A DNA stretch of 64,000 bases from Cristatella mucedo (taxonomy: Eukaryota > Bryozoa > Phylactolaemata > Cristatellidae), in NCBI GenBank assembly GCA_009760855.2, contig WPIO01000006.1, positions 4,420,001 to 4,484,000 on the forward strand. The letters run 5' to 3'. Position numbers and translations under genes: made by a program. The notes below the pieces were generated by a model. The model saw only the letters and a list, made by a program, of their open reading frames with translations. It made no database searches and was not told where the DNA came from. This document shows positions 34,626-45,797 of this stretch, piece after piece. The number at the start of each line of letters is the position of its first letter. Positions within the stretch are counted from its first letter, which is position 1.

Positions 34626-36254
34626 ACTTTTGGTGCTCTTTCCTTGAGAAAAATTAAGCTGCGCAATTAGGACTCGAACTTTTTTCTTGGGTCTGAAATT
34701 CTATAACTAAATTTCCGGTGGAGCCATTTGTAAGCGGACGGATATGGGAATGCGAACGAGTACTTCGGTCCGCTCTCCGGCGCAAGGCGCTTGGATCCTC
34801 TCTCGACCTCACTGCACTCTACTCATAACGATTCATCACTTTATTTTAAGGCTTCACGGTATCAAGGAACCATTTAGCAATATCTTAAATCACGCCTCAC
34901 TACGCAACACCGCTCTCACCATTGATGGGGTTCATCTTTGCCTCTAGGCCAACTCACATCTTTTGAAGGTTTTGGCGCAGGTGTGCGATGCTCGCATCGA
35001 ACTACCACGCACACCGGCACCAGCAATGCGGCGCATGTAAAGCAGTTGGGTAGTGATTAAGTTCTATTAAGCAACTGTTAAAAAATAATTGATTCTTAAA
35101 GCTCCAAAACTCTGAACTCCTTTCTGACTGCACCAGTACATTCAACGAGTTGACGACATTTCAAAGTTAGTGAAAATCTACACGCTCCTTAGTTTAGGAT
35201 TTGCTACATCACAATCTTAGCTCTTGGTGTCAAGGTCCCGGTTAAGTTGGTGAATTGCATTTGACCGGTGGTGGTCGTCTTTTTCCTTTGTCTAGTTGCT
35301 GCTAGCCACTATTTTTCAGAACGCTGAGCGACAAAAATATGCCGTCCACTGCGAGACTGACCATTTCGCCTACAGTGTGAACCGATCCCGAAGGCTGTGG
35401 CATCGCCGGTCTCGGTGCCTAAAGGGTTAAGGGTTAAGCATTGAGGCTAATTTTCGTTAAATTCTCGTCGTAGGGTTTGAAAGCGTCAACTTTTACTTTC
35501 TAGTTATATGCTCTCAAGTCGAATTCCAGCGTTCTTCATGAATTGAGGAGCTATGTACCTATAACATGGCTCTCGATATCAGCTGGAACTAAGGCACGCA
35601 GTGATTGTGGAGTTGAGCGTCTGAAAGCTCGTGTTGCTGCCCGCTTATCCAAAATTTATTGTAGGAGTGAAAATACTACCTTCCGAAATTATGTAAATCG
35701 TGGAGCGGCAGTCTTAACAAAGTAGAGCATATTTCAGAACAGTATTGTTCACGTCTTCGCTCAGTCGGAATCAATGCTCATCTCAAACAGTGCAAAAGGC
35801 AGTACTTACAGCTGAGCCTCATTTGAAAGCACTCGCACAGATATTTTAGGAGATTTTTGTTACCGCGAAGGCAGAGATATTTCAATACCTGAAGATACTT
35901 TTGATCTAATGTAGCTGATACCGGTGAATTGCTAACCTGCAGTTCACTGGCAGTAATGCTGTGGCAACTAGGAAGCTAGAACTTCAGGGTACTAAAGATT
36001 GTATACATAAAAAGCCTACTATCGTTAATTTATAACGTATCCGGTCAATGAGACATCTAGTGCAATACACGGTCAATAAGTTAGGAGAGTCGGGATTTTC
36101 ATTTAGGCGGCAAGACCACGAATGGCGAAAAATTATAGCCCAATATATTAGGAGTCTATTCGTCACGAACGCTGTCGCTCATTGAATCGAAGCAGGACGT
36201 AACTATTTCGTCGCAGGTCACGGTCAGCAGGAGTAGGAGTAGGCGGCAGCCTAT
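34626..36254. other. Unassigned spacer
   Basis: No gene or classified repeat seen. Short frames such as 35543-35725 (+) have no motif. Confidence 0.4.
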
Positions 36255-36332
36255 AGCAATAAAGGGTTGCGAGTGCAATACTCGAACCCACGAACCTGGT
36301 CGTTCTGCTTGCACGCCTTACCTATGATTTTT
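36255..36332 (-). repeat. tRNA-like SINE fragment
   Basis: The - strand reads 'gtgggttcgagtattgcac' (B-box-like) and a 'taggtaaggcgtgcaagc' A-box-like part. Short and degenerate. Confidence 0.45.
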
Positions 36333-36734
36333 CCAACGATGTTGGCCTTATAAGGCATGTGAATAATTTGCCACGCGCCATAAATGCTACCATACGAACT
36401 GCTGATGCGATTTACTGCTGCTATGGTTTTTGGTCAATCTGGTTTACCTAGTTATGATTGAACTCTAATGGGATCCGTTCCAAGAGTCGAGGGGTTGGAG
36501 CTGACAACTTCCCTTAAGCATTCAACGTAATACGTAAATGTGACTGTATTGTTTGCCGAATGAGTGATTGGTCCTTAAAGTCTATCAAGATAAACAGACC
36601 CATAGCATGTTACTTTGGCCCATTTTTTCTATGCCGAATGGAACTGCTTGTCTTTACTGTCAGTTTTTCGTTTCCACGAGTCGTCATCGTATATTTAACG
36701 ACTCGGTGAGCGTCTCGTCGTCGACGATTTAGGA

Positions 36735-38450
36735 CAGTATTTTTTGCTTTAACGGACGGATGGACTTCGTCGGCGGCCAATAGCAGTGTTGCAGAGATGA
36801 GCTGCGATGGATTGGCGGCAAGCGCTTGCAGCTGGAGCCAGCTCTCTGTCATTCGGCCAAGAATAACTGTACACGTCGCGGGCGACCGGGCGAGAATCAG
36901 TACGGCGTTGGCGGCGCGCTGCTCGTAGCGCTAGTAGCCGTTGCGTTTATCGAACAGTAGCGGCATTATCTGTTCGAGCGATGCGGGAGCGACGGTTGTG
37001 CTCAGGATGAAGCAACGCAGATAGTTGGAGTGAAAGGTTTGAGAGACCTTTTCGAAAAGCGCGTGGCGTAAGCGAAAAACGTGAGTGTCGGCGGCGCTTT
37101 TTATCTGCGCCTGCGTGACGCGTCGAGGCCCGGGAGCGTTCGCGGTCCAGGCAACGCCGGGTCGATAGCTCGGTTAGTGCTCAACGCTACTGAGCATACA
37201 GTATAGCCACGCTTCGATCGCCGTAGGCTGAACGGGTTGAGGAGACGCAACTGTTACCGAAAAGAGCGGCGGTAGCCCAGGCCGCCGCCCATTGGGTGGC
37301 GACGGCGGCGGCGGCAAACACAGGCCGTGGTCAGGTTGCACCCGCCGAGCGCTCGCCGCTGAGCCCCACCGCTGTGGCAAAACGTATTTCGTCGATTGAA
37401 ATGGCCGCGGCAGCAGCGGCGGCAGCGGCGGCAGCGCCCGAGCAGGTACTGATAGCCAGCGGCGCCGAAGATGCCGCGACTAAAACGACGCGCCTCATTC
37501 GACCGCTCGGCGGCGCCACACTCGCGGAATGTGCGGCTATTTTTGGATGCCACTTTGGAACTCGCTCCAACGCGTCTCGTTCTGTCGCCGATAACTAGCG
37601 GACGCGAAACGCCATCGAGAAGCAAGCCCGATGACGTGGCAGCCGGGCAGCGGCTTTGGGAGGCGGCAGCGGCCAGCTCAGGCCTGCGTCAGGCTGCGCT
37701 AGCCGAGCGCTCGCCGCCGAGCGACACCGCCATTGCAAAACGAGTTTCAGCCCTCGAAATGGCGGAGGAAGCTGCCGTGGAAGCACCCAAGCAGGTACTG
37801 AAAGTCGGCGCCAACAAAGCGGCCGCCAGTCAAGCGACGCTGGCGAGTCGAGCGCGTCGTCAGCGTCTCGCTCGCAAAACCCGTCGATGCAATTGATGGC
37901 GACGAGGAACCCACTCCAACGTACCCTGGTCGATTGCAGGTGTGCAGCGGCCGCGAGTCGCACATGCTATCGGGGCGCGAAGACGCTGTGGCCGGTCAGA
38001 GACAGGCTGCGGTCGCTATCGGTGAGGGCCCGGTGCTGCCGGAGGGCCACACCAGCGGCTGCAAGACCGCGGCAGTCGCTGCTGCAGCGACTTGACTGAG
38101 GGAAGCGGACGTTGCCGATGTTGGCGCATTCGCGAACAATGAAGGCATAGACAGGGTGTATGGCCGTGTGGTTGCAGCACCGACCGCAAAGCAAGTCCGA
38201 CGGAAGACCCCGTTGGCCTTGTTAACTGACGACAGCGGGAGAGCGGTTGGCCGGAGCGAGCCGCTGCGACGCAGCAATCGCCCTGCGAGCCGAAATGGCT
38301 CTCAACAGCAAAAGCGCTGCCGCTTGAGCTTCGCGGTTGAAATTTTTGTGAGAGTTGCGGCTGCAACCACCTGATCAAACGAGGCGACGCCGGAGCGGCA
38401 AAGGTCAGCGCCGTTCGCGTGAAGAAGGCCTGTTAGTGATGTGTATACGA
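36735..38450 (+). repeat. GC-rich unit, copy 3 (most complete)
   Basis: Contains all blocks, including the 3' part (ctatcggtgagggcccggtg, gacggaagaccccgttgg) lost from copy 2. ORF pieces at 37296-37598, 37471-37896 and 37656-38099 follow the alanine-rich frame with shifts. At 38437-38441 it has the unfilled equivalent of the LTR-element insertion site present in copy 4. Confidence 0.8.
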
Positions 38451-38743
38451 AAGCGATCGTTCTTCGCGATTGCCTTGGCGTCAGTTCAACGACTGCTCTG
38501 CACGCTTTTTTCCAATCTGCTTAAGGAGAGGATGCGAACGTAGGCCCAGTTCAACGCCGACTATTTTTTGCGCTCGCAAATTTGTGTCGCTTAAACTACA
38601 ACGGTGAACAGAGCTTGCTAATGCCGATATTGAATACCTGCAACGGTTTGGCATAGGAGGCTCGAGTGCTTCAAGTTTTATTGAACCTCTAAATCAAATA
38701 TTTCTCGAAACACGTCAAGCGTTTTCACAATGCATTTCTCACC

Positions 38744-39008
38744 TGTAGTTCGAGTGTATGCCGGCTCCTCTGATGAGCCTGTGATGTGGCATGGACACAG
38801 GCCGGTAACCCGCTGGTGGCCAGATGGTGGTTTCACCATCAGGTTCGGCCGGTGCACAGCTGTGGTCTGACACAGGCCGGTTACCCGATGGTAGACGGGA
38901 GCAGGGAGTAGGGGCCGAAGGGAGCCGTGTGTTCTTGGGCTCCGTGCGTTGGTAATAAACTGTCTGTGTTGGGCGTCGGCTGGCTCTCTGGTGTGCGAAT
39001 AAACTACA
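38744..39008 (+). repeat. Solo or partial LTR
   Basis: Begins TGTAGTTCGAGTG and ends AAACTACA, the inverse orientation of the LTRs at 45295 and 49440. It is 265 bp against 425 bp and lacks one of the two internal repeat units. It keeps the 'aataaactgtctgtgttggg' poly(A) region. No clear target duplication flanks it. Confidence 0.75.
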
Positions 39009-39747
39009 TCGCAGCAAGCAACCACTTTCACGTTTCCAAGCGTCAAAAGCGTCAAAAAAAAGCTCTTATCGTTCTACATCGTTAGGCCTTCGCGCTCATC
39101 AGCTGCATCTGAACCTTTGCAATCCTTTCGAAAAAGAAGAGCTCCGGTAAACGCACTGGTCCATGATGTTGACAAGTACTGCTGTAAGCTGGTGCTTGGA
39201 AGCACTGCTACGGAATCTTAGAGACCGCAAAGAATACAAGCGATTAGTTGAAAGATTGCGCGGGAACGCAGCAACTATTAGGGTCCAAGCGTACATATAT
39301 CCACTTACGTCGTTGTCGTAGATTATTGCCTTGCACATCTAGAGAGAGGCTGCGTGTGAACGTAAAAACAGATATAGTACAACTGACAGACCATCTATGG
39401 CCCCGTTCGAGGTTCAACAATTGAATACGGCGAACGTAGTTACTCATTATTCTAACTCGTGAAATACCAATATATTTGGCACAGTCGTAAGCAGGCTTAT
39501 ATACCACGTTAAAATTTTAAAATTACTGTGAGCCGAGCGGTAATCGTACATACAAACGACACGTGCCATTCCGAGTCAAAGCAAAAATGTATGTCGCTAG
39601 GACGTTGTGAGCTTGAAGGTGAAGAAGTTAGATCACTCGGTGACCACCTAATGTCAGGGACATCTAAATTAAGCAGCTGGTGACACGACGCCTTGGTTAT
39701 CTCTGGAGTGGTTCTCTTAAGTAACGCTAATAGTCACAGATTATAAT
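39009..39747. other. Unassigned spacer
   Basis: Nothing recognised between the solo LTR and the second duplication copy, apart from short motif-free frames on -. Confidence 0.4.
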
Positions 39748-39835
39748 AGTAGTAACACGTTTATAATGCGACCTCAGTGAACTCAATCAATTTTTCGGCG
39801 CTGTATATAGGCTGGAGCCTGTGAATGAAGAGGCA
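39748..39835 (-). mobile_element. LINE-A 3' scrap
   Basis: Short reverse-oriented piece with 'gcgacctcagtgaactcaatc' and 'aggctggagcctgtgaatgaag', blocks of the LINE-A 3' region with the middle missing. Confidence 0.5.
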
Positions 39836-39962
39836 TGAATTCGTGCAGAACAATTCTTAAATTGAATGGCTGCTTTATTGGGACGAAGCGCACTTCCGTC
39901 GTTCCACTTTAAAGTCGGCGCACTACTTGATAGTGAGCTTATGAAAGTCTGACTAAGTTTCA

Positions 39963-40697
39963 TAAGACTGGGGCAAGACTGAATAAGTGACTAATCATAG
40001 GCATTGTAGAGGGCATGCCTTCTTTAGTGCTTCACCTTGGCAGAGGGATCGACCGACGAAATCTTGGAAGCGTTCCACTAGAGTGCCTGCTTATGGGGAC
40101 GCTACGGGCTCTTCAGGTAAAAATCAGATCATGAATCGGCGGGCAATAAGGTACATAGGCTGGTGCTGTGAATAAAGAGGCCTTAATGTATCTGTCACAA
40201 TCGTGTAGTCGACTAGCTGCTGTTTTGGGACAGAGCGCACTTCCTCTAAAAGTTGACGCGGTAATTCATCTGAGACACTTATGGCAGAAAGGCCTAACAG
40301 CAGTGTTAAACACCAACTGTAAGCACCTGCTAGCATAGGCCGGTACACGTGCAAGCTGGTAGGTACGGATTTAAGTCGACGTGTCACAACCACATGGGCT
40401 AACTTTAATGTATTATCCACGTCTAAGCAGATGCTAATTTTCGCATTGCCCTACGGTCCAAAGTAAGCAGACTTGACAGTGGAGCATACATGATCCTACG
40501 GGTATTACTCTTACCGCCCGCCGCTTCGTGATCTGATTTCTACCTGAAGAGCCTGTAGCGTCCCCATAAGCGGGCACTCTCGTGGAACGCTTCCGAGATT
40601 TCGTCGGTCGATCCCTCTGCCATGGTGAAGCACTAAAGAAGGCATGCCCTCTACAATATCTATGATTAGTCATTTATTCAGTCTTGCCCCAGTCTTA
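39963..40697. repeat. Palindromic element, orientation 2
   Basis: Arms 39963-40150 and 40510-40697 (188 bp each), centre 40151-40509 (359 bp). The centre is the reverse complement of 27752-28110, and arm-specific variants (for example 'cacgaagcggcgggcggtaag') have changed sides, while the outer flanks are direct. Confidence 0.85.
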
Positions 40698-43439
40698 GAG
40701 AACAAGCAAAACAGTGCTGAGCTTCCGAGTCTTAGATCAGTGGTGGACTGCCCCCAGTGTTGATTACCTACTCTCCAAAGGTTCATACCAGACTGCAGCA
40801 GGACGGAAGCAGGACTGATCTTGTAAACGCGGCTTTATTGTACCAAGTTCGTGGTGATCTAGTGGTCATGAAAACTGCGACAATCCCTAAGGAGTGACAG
40901 GACATACGTCAGGCCTCGAAAATTCGTCTCGAATCAATGGCCACTTGCTCTGTTTCAGCTGTTTTGCTCCTAATTTACCAGGTAAAATTTCTCTTGTAGC
41001 TTGCACATTCTCGGTATCGCTTGCTTGCATGCTCTAGAATGCAATAACAGGTGAGCGTGGCAGTATTGGGTCGGAGTCAGCACCAGTGAGGCATCACTAA
41101 GTCTAACAGTGTAAAATTAAACAATTGCACCAACAATGTAGTTACATGTTTTATGAGTTTAGGTGGTTATAGCGCCTGGTGTTGTCGACTCCCACAAAAC
41201 CAGCAAATGAATTAAAATTGGAAAAATGCTTTCGAGGCTGCATAGTTTGGCCTCAGTCCTTCACTCTAAGTAGCGGTGGGTAATTGCTCACCTCTTTCTT
41301 CCATAATCTGACGAGAGATTGTTGGCTATCGCCTCACCATAGCGATACTCTTTGGTTTAACTGGGCGTGGCTGTATACACTGATTTTGCATGGTATCAGA
41401 TCACGTGGTGCGTGTAGCACTGTGCCGCCTTTCACACAGCCATTCATCCTGTGGCTGCGTGGGATGCTGGTCTTGAGTGCACCATATCTTCGACTTGCGG
41501 AATATTTAGATGCGAAAGTGGACGAGGGTGGCGGTGGAGGTTAAGCGTGATTAATTCGCTCGATTCGGTGGGGGAGCATTGCTGATACATTTAAACTGGT
41601 TTATCTTGCTGAACTTTATGGCAGCACAGTTATGGATGCGGTTGTGGTAATGAGTTGATAATGAGTTGATAATGATAATGACAGACATGAGTTTGTCACT
41701 AATGTCGAAGCAAGTTAGATCTTAGCTTCGCGATGTGACTTTGTTTCAATATGCTGAATCTGGCAACGCTCGCCGATTCGAAGCCGCTATATCTCCCAGG
41801 CGGGTTAAGGGGTCGCACCAAACGTTCGAGCGGCCTTTCTTTGACTGCTCCTCAAAGCTCGTTGGTGCGCAGGCCTGCTCAGAAGACTTCGGCGGCGACA
41901 GATATCAGAGGTCCGCCAGCCTGTCTGTGCCCACGCCGACAGCTCGGCCGACGCCTATCTCTCGAAATGCCTAATAAATACCGAGACCTCTAGCTTGCTT
42001 TCGTCTAATGCAAATTACATGTCACTCAGATGCACACGCGTAAGGAGTTGTGCACCCTTTAACAGTTAAAGAAAGGGGTGGAGCAAATGGCGTTTAGGTA
42101 AGCATTGCTTACGCTTTTCCCCGCCACGCTTGCTTCAGACAGGCGGATCCAGGTGAAGCTTACTAGCATTAACGAGAAACGAACCAAAAGGAACAGGATA
42201 AATTTCAGTAAAGCATTTACGATCCGGCAATAGCATTAGCAGTATAGTCAGTCTTTTCTTCTCCGCATAAGAGTTCCGCGTCAATTGCAGTGGAATACCT
42301 TGAGAATAATCTTACACTTATGGCTAATGACACGTGTAGAACGTTAGTGGGTTCTATTGGCAAATTTAATAAGGAAATATTGTGAACTTTGGTTACTTGT
42401 TAATCTCAGATAATTATCAGTTATAATCGGCCTTAATGCGTGCATAGCACTTTTGGCTAGCACAGCTTTGACATTTTCCACTGCTGCTCAAATGCGAGTG
42501 CAGCGAAAATAAAGCTGGCAGTGGGAGCGAGTAATTTAAAAATGAGTGGTTGTTGGTTCGACTTGAACAAATATGTGGACTTATACGACCCGGTTTTGTA
42601 GAGATAGTTAACGCAAATGCATATATGTGGAAATAAAATGTGGTTATAGCTCAGCATGATCAGCCTGATTCAGTTATTTGAATCTTGCACTAGTGTAAGT
42701 GGTGCATATGACAAATGAAGCTGCTGAAATGAAAATCCTACCTGCTCTGTGCAAAGTCTGGTTCTTGCTTTCGCCTATGGTCAAGTCCTGCGATGATCTT
42801 GGATCTCATAAGCGACTGCTAAAGGCGCAAATCTTCTACCTCTATCTTCATATCTCTAGTTTACGGATGAAACTATTCCCTAATTAATCTTCTCATCATA
42901 ACATCTTGTCTCTGAACTTATGCCATCTATAAGTACCACTAAAATAACCTCAAGTGCTTTGTTGACCCGAACCTACGGTTTGTGAGCTAGCAAGGAATGA
43001 AACTAGTTCTCTCTTACGTAGTGATATTCCTTAGGTACCGACGTTTAAAAAGAAGGTAACGAACGACTTCGGACATAATTCACTCCGGCCCGTCAATTGT
43101 CTCTTTTCCGCTTATTTGTGCTTAAACTGTGCACGTTTTCACTTACAAATTGACGTGCTTCAATTGTAGCTAATGTAAAGTGCGTGCGAAAAAATTTAGC
43201 TCTTTAATGTTGGTGTAAAAATGTATTCTTTGCATGACATGCAAATTTCTGAATATGATTTTATACCAATTGCATTTATCAGCTAATAGTACAGGGGGAA
43301 ATTCATCGCTAGTCAAATTAAAGCAGCTCATATGGACTCGAACAAAATTGTGAAGAAGTGCATTCCAGAGAAAAGGCTAAATAGTATCGATGAAATTGGA
43401 GATACAAGTTACTTCAACATGTTATATAGCACCCAAGAG

Positions 43440-45289
43440 AACTTCGGCGGCCCGAGCTGCGGTGCGGAGATCTCCGGTGTGGAGCTGCGACTTCGAGAGG
43501 CTTCGATGGAACGGCTGATTATGCGGCAGGTCCTTGCAGTAGCAGCCGGCTGGCTGATAATCGGCGAGGAACCGCTTCGCGCGCCGTGGGCGACCGAACG
43601 TAAAGCAGTCCGGCGATGGCGGCACTCTTCTTGTTGCGCCGGAAGCCTTTGCAAATGTCGAAAAGTAACGGCATTATATGTTCGAGCAAAGCAAGATTCG
43701 AATGCACGGCTACGGTTGAGCGCACGATAAACCAACGCAGTCATTTGGAGTAAAAGGTTTGAGAGACATTTTCGAATAATTCGTGGCCAAGGCTAGAACT
43801 GTGAGTGTCGGCGGCCACTTTTCATCTGAGCCAGCGTGACGCGTCGACGCCAGCGTTCGCCATCTAGTGAACGCCGGCGTCGGTTACTCGGTTACCGCGC
43901 TTAACGATGCCGAGCTGACAGTATGGCCATGCCTCAATCATCGTAGGCTGGACGGGTTGAAGAGACGCAACCATCACCAAAAAAAGCGGCGTTAGCCGAC
44001 GCCGACGCCGACGCCACCGCCTATTGGGAGGCGACGGAGGCGGCGGCAAACGCAGGCGGTAGTCAGGCTGCGCCCGCCGAGCGCTCGTCGCCGAGCGCCG
44101 CCGACGCGGTAACACGAGCTTCAGCGATCGAAATGGCGGAGGCAGCAGCGGCGGCGGCAGCGCCCGCGGAGATACCGATAGCTAGCGGCGCCGAAGCTGC
44201 GGCGACTGAAGCGACGCTCCTGAGCCGAGCGCTCGTCGGCGCCTCACTCTCGGAGCGTAAGGCTATTCTTGATGCCATTTAGAAACACACTCCAACGCGT
44301 TCTGTCCGGTCGCCGATTTCTAGCGGAAGCGAGTCGCCCTCGCGATGAAAGCCCGTCGACGCGGCGCCGGTCAGCGGCTTTGTGAGGCGGCAGCGGCCAG
44401 CGCAGGCCTGCGTCAGGCTGCCGAGCGCTCGATGTCGAGCGCCACTGCCGTGGCAGAACGAGTTTTAGCCCTTCAAATGGCGGAGGCAGCACCGGCGGCA
44501 GCGCCCGAGCAGGTACCGGAGATAGCCTGTGGCAACGAAGCGGCCACCAGTAAAGCGACGCGGGCGAATCAAACGCTCGTCAGCGTCTCGCTCGCGAAAT
44601 TTCATTTATTATTTATTATATTATATATACTATATTTTATATTATATTATTATATATATTAAATTATATGTTATTATTTATTATTTATTTATTTTATAAT
44701 AATTATATTTATTTATGAAACGAATTTTATGAAATTGATGAAACTGATGGGATGAGGACCTTGCTTCAACGCGCCCTGTTTGGTTGCAGGTGTGAATCGG
44801 CCATGAGTCGCACATGCTATCGAGGCGCGACGACGCTGCGGCCGGTCTGAGGCACACTACGGTCGCTTTCGGTGAGGGCCCAGTGCAGCCGGAGGGAAAC
44901 ACCAGCGGCTGCAATACCACGGCAGTCGCAGTTGCAGCGACTTGGCTGGGGGCGGCCGACGTCACCGATGTTGGCGCATTCGCGAACGGCGAATCTATTG
45001 ACAGGGTGTTTGGCTGAGCAGTAACAGTGCCGAACGCAAATCAATTTCGACGGAAGACCCCGTCGGCCTCGTTAACTGACGATGGCGGGAGAGCTGTTGG
45101 TCGGAGCGGCTCGCTCCGACCAACAGCTCTCGCGCTGCGAGCCGGACAAGCTCTCGGCCGTGGAAACGCTGCAGAGTGAACTTCGTCTTTGAAATTGTTG
45201 TGACTGTTGCCGGCCGCATTCCCCGGAGCAAACGAGACGACTTAAGAGCGCGAAAGGTCACCGCTGTTCGCGAAAAGGAGGCCCTACAG
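43440..45289 (+). repeat. GC-rich unit, copy 4
   Basis: Fourth copy. Two changes set it apart: an AT-rich run of about 145 bp at 44598-44745 in the middle of the coding-like part, and a 20-bp perfect hairpin at 45089-45131. It continues at 49865 beyond the inserted LTR element ('tgaagtgtacacaaacgcg' against 'tgatgtgtatacgaaagcg' in copy 3). Confidence 0.8.
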
Positions 45290-45294
45290 TGAAG

Positions 45295-45719
45295 TGTAGT
45301 CTGTTCGCACAGCAGAGAGCCAGCCGATGCCCAACACCGACAGTTTATTTCCAACGCACGGAGCCCCAGAGCGCACGGCTCCCCTCAGCCCCTGCCCTCG
45401 CACGACTCCCCTCCCCTGGTCGACTCCGATGACCCATCGACCACAACTGTGCACTGGCCGACCCTGATAGTGAATCCACCATCTGGCCACCAGCTGGTCC
45501 ATGCCACATCAAAGGCGGACCACAGCAGTGCACTGGCCGACCCTGATGGTGAATCCACCATCTGGCCACCAGCTGGTTACCGGCCTGTGTCCATACCACA
45601 TCACAGGCGGACCACAGCTGTGCACAGGCCCCTCTCGGTGGTGCTTCTAACAGCTCAGCAGTGGCTTATCAGAGGAGCCTGCATACAATAAATACATACA
45701 TACGTACATACAAACTACA
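45295..45719 (-). repeat. 3' LTR
   Basis: 425 bp. Holds a partial tandem duplication (two 'ctggccgaccctgat-gtgaatccacc' units, split by a base change) and, on -, AATAAACTGTCGGTG as a poly(A) signal. Confidence 0.92.
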
Positions 45720-45797
45720 CGCTCCCTTGACCTTAAGGTCACAAGTTTGCAGCACCAACACATGTAGCTGCAAGGTACAGAGCAGCAATGAGCAAGC

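Larger units (their letters stand above)
39905..45294. repeat. Segmental duplication, copy 2
   Basis: Same block order as 27510-33056, in direct orientation. It includes the palindromic element (reversed inside), the 41.0-42.4 kb spacer, the LINE-A-like piece at 42968-43215 and the GC-rich unit. The LTR retrotransposon then interrupts it. Confidence 0.8.
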
